From a bacterium (GTDB taxonomy: Bacteria; Bacillota_A; Clostridia; Lachnospirales; Lachnospiraceae), in NCBI GenBank assembly GCA_004562915.1, contig SFQZ01000001.1, positions 108,995-172,994 of the forward strand: a stretch of DNA of 64,000 bases, in the 5' to 3' direction. Positions 63,949 to 64,000 of the stretch are shown piece by piece. Position 1 is the first letter of the stretch; every line of letters starts with the position of its first letter. The notes under the pieces are model-generated. The model was not told where the DNA came from and made no database searches. It was given only the letters and a program-made list of their open reading frames with translations. Position numbers and translations under genes: made by a program.

Positions 63949-64000
63949 TCATTCGATTTTGCCGATAAAGCGGTAGAAGATTTCCACTTCCTGTTCCCGG
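63949..64000 (-). CDS. C-terminal end of a putative site-specific recombinase
   Basis: Only 16 codons are visible, ending REQEVEIFYRFIGKIE then stop. The -YRFIGKI- ending resembles C-termini of large serine recombinases with DUF4368. It lies just outside the point where the XRE gene is broken, as expected for an integrated element whose recombinase gene sits at its end. Very short, so tentative. Confidence 0.35.
   Translation of the reverse strand, partial: REQEVEIFYRFIGKIE

Noticed and set aside
1..64000. CRISPR array, rRNA genes, complete insertion sequence or known riboswitch
   Set aside because: Looked for regularly spaced repeats, rRNA segments, transposase motifs and familiar riboswitch cores; none was seen.

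Overview
The window is a low-GC Gram-positive chromosome segment. The gene content suggests a gut-type Lachnospiraceae (Clostridia): a Tad/Flp1 pilus locus with DUF5702 and FHA proteins, a YtvI-like membrane protein, TSCPD and YesL proteins, an F-type ATP synthase led by atpZ/atpI, and a separate V/A-type ATPase operon. Ribosome binding sites are strong (AGGAGG) almost throughout. The genus is inferred from gene content only.

Layout. 1-3.6 kb: leftward F-type ATP synthase operon (atpZ-I-B-E-F-H-A, atpA cut by the window edge). 3.9-7.1 kb: solute-binding lipoprotein, YtvI-like membrane protein, RluA-type pseudouridine synthase. 7.1-8.3 kb: AT-rich desert without an intact gene but with a near-consensus leftward promoter. 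8.4-13 kb: aconitase-family hydratase, CdaR-type regulator, MsmK/UgpC-type ATPase. 13.5-17.6 kb: YesL-like protein and a two-component system. 17.7-22.6 kb: intact TetR gene with its own operator, followed by a decayed export module (nonsense mutation in an MFS gene, two frameshifts in an FtsX-like permease, and a deletion fusing the permease to an ATPase that has lost its Walker A). 23-31 kb: housekeeping genes (2-hydroxyacid dehydrogenase, MTA/SAH nucleosidase, TSCPD protein, beta-CASP hydrolase, MurG, HIT protein), a small cytosolic histidine kinase and a rhomboid protease.

31-40.8 kb: complete leftward Tad pilus locus (prepilin peptidase, CpaE, CpaF, TadB, TadC, Flp1 pilin, DUF5702, TadE-like, second prepilin peptidase, TadE, FHA). 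Most neighbours overlap or touch, so they are probably one transcript. 41-43.6 kb: YbaK deacylase, TrmH methyltransferase, tRNA-Lys(CTT), a 52-codon gene and TrmB. 43.6-52.4 kb: rightward V/A-type ATPase operon in the order G-C-I-K-F-E-A-B-D behind a sigma-A promoter. 52.5-58.9 kb: metallophosphoesterase, a cytosolic ParB-like/BMP fusion, a FabT-like MarR regulator with a palindromic operator, a DUF885 protein and thioredoxin reductase. 58.9-59.4 kb: non-coding stretch with a dense cluster of DnaA boxes. 59.4-64 kb: nagA with an RpiR regulator, a broken trpB2, a 23-bp perfect inverted repeat, and an XRE-type membrane regulator whose HTH domain is cut off by what looks like the end of a recombinase-bearing element.

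Most notable points: the DnaA-box cluster far from any dnaA gene; the ParB-like/BMP fusion without a signal peptide; two rotary ATPases, the F-type one carrying a two-carboxylate (Na+-type) c subunit; a Tad locus with two prepilin peptidases and a pseudopilin carrying a doubled YH-C/CxxC module; and several independent gene-decay events, one probably caused by element insertion. No CRISPR array, rRNA gene or complete insertion sequence was seen.
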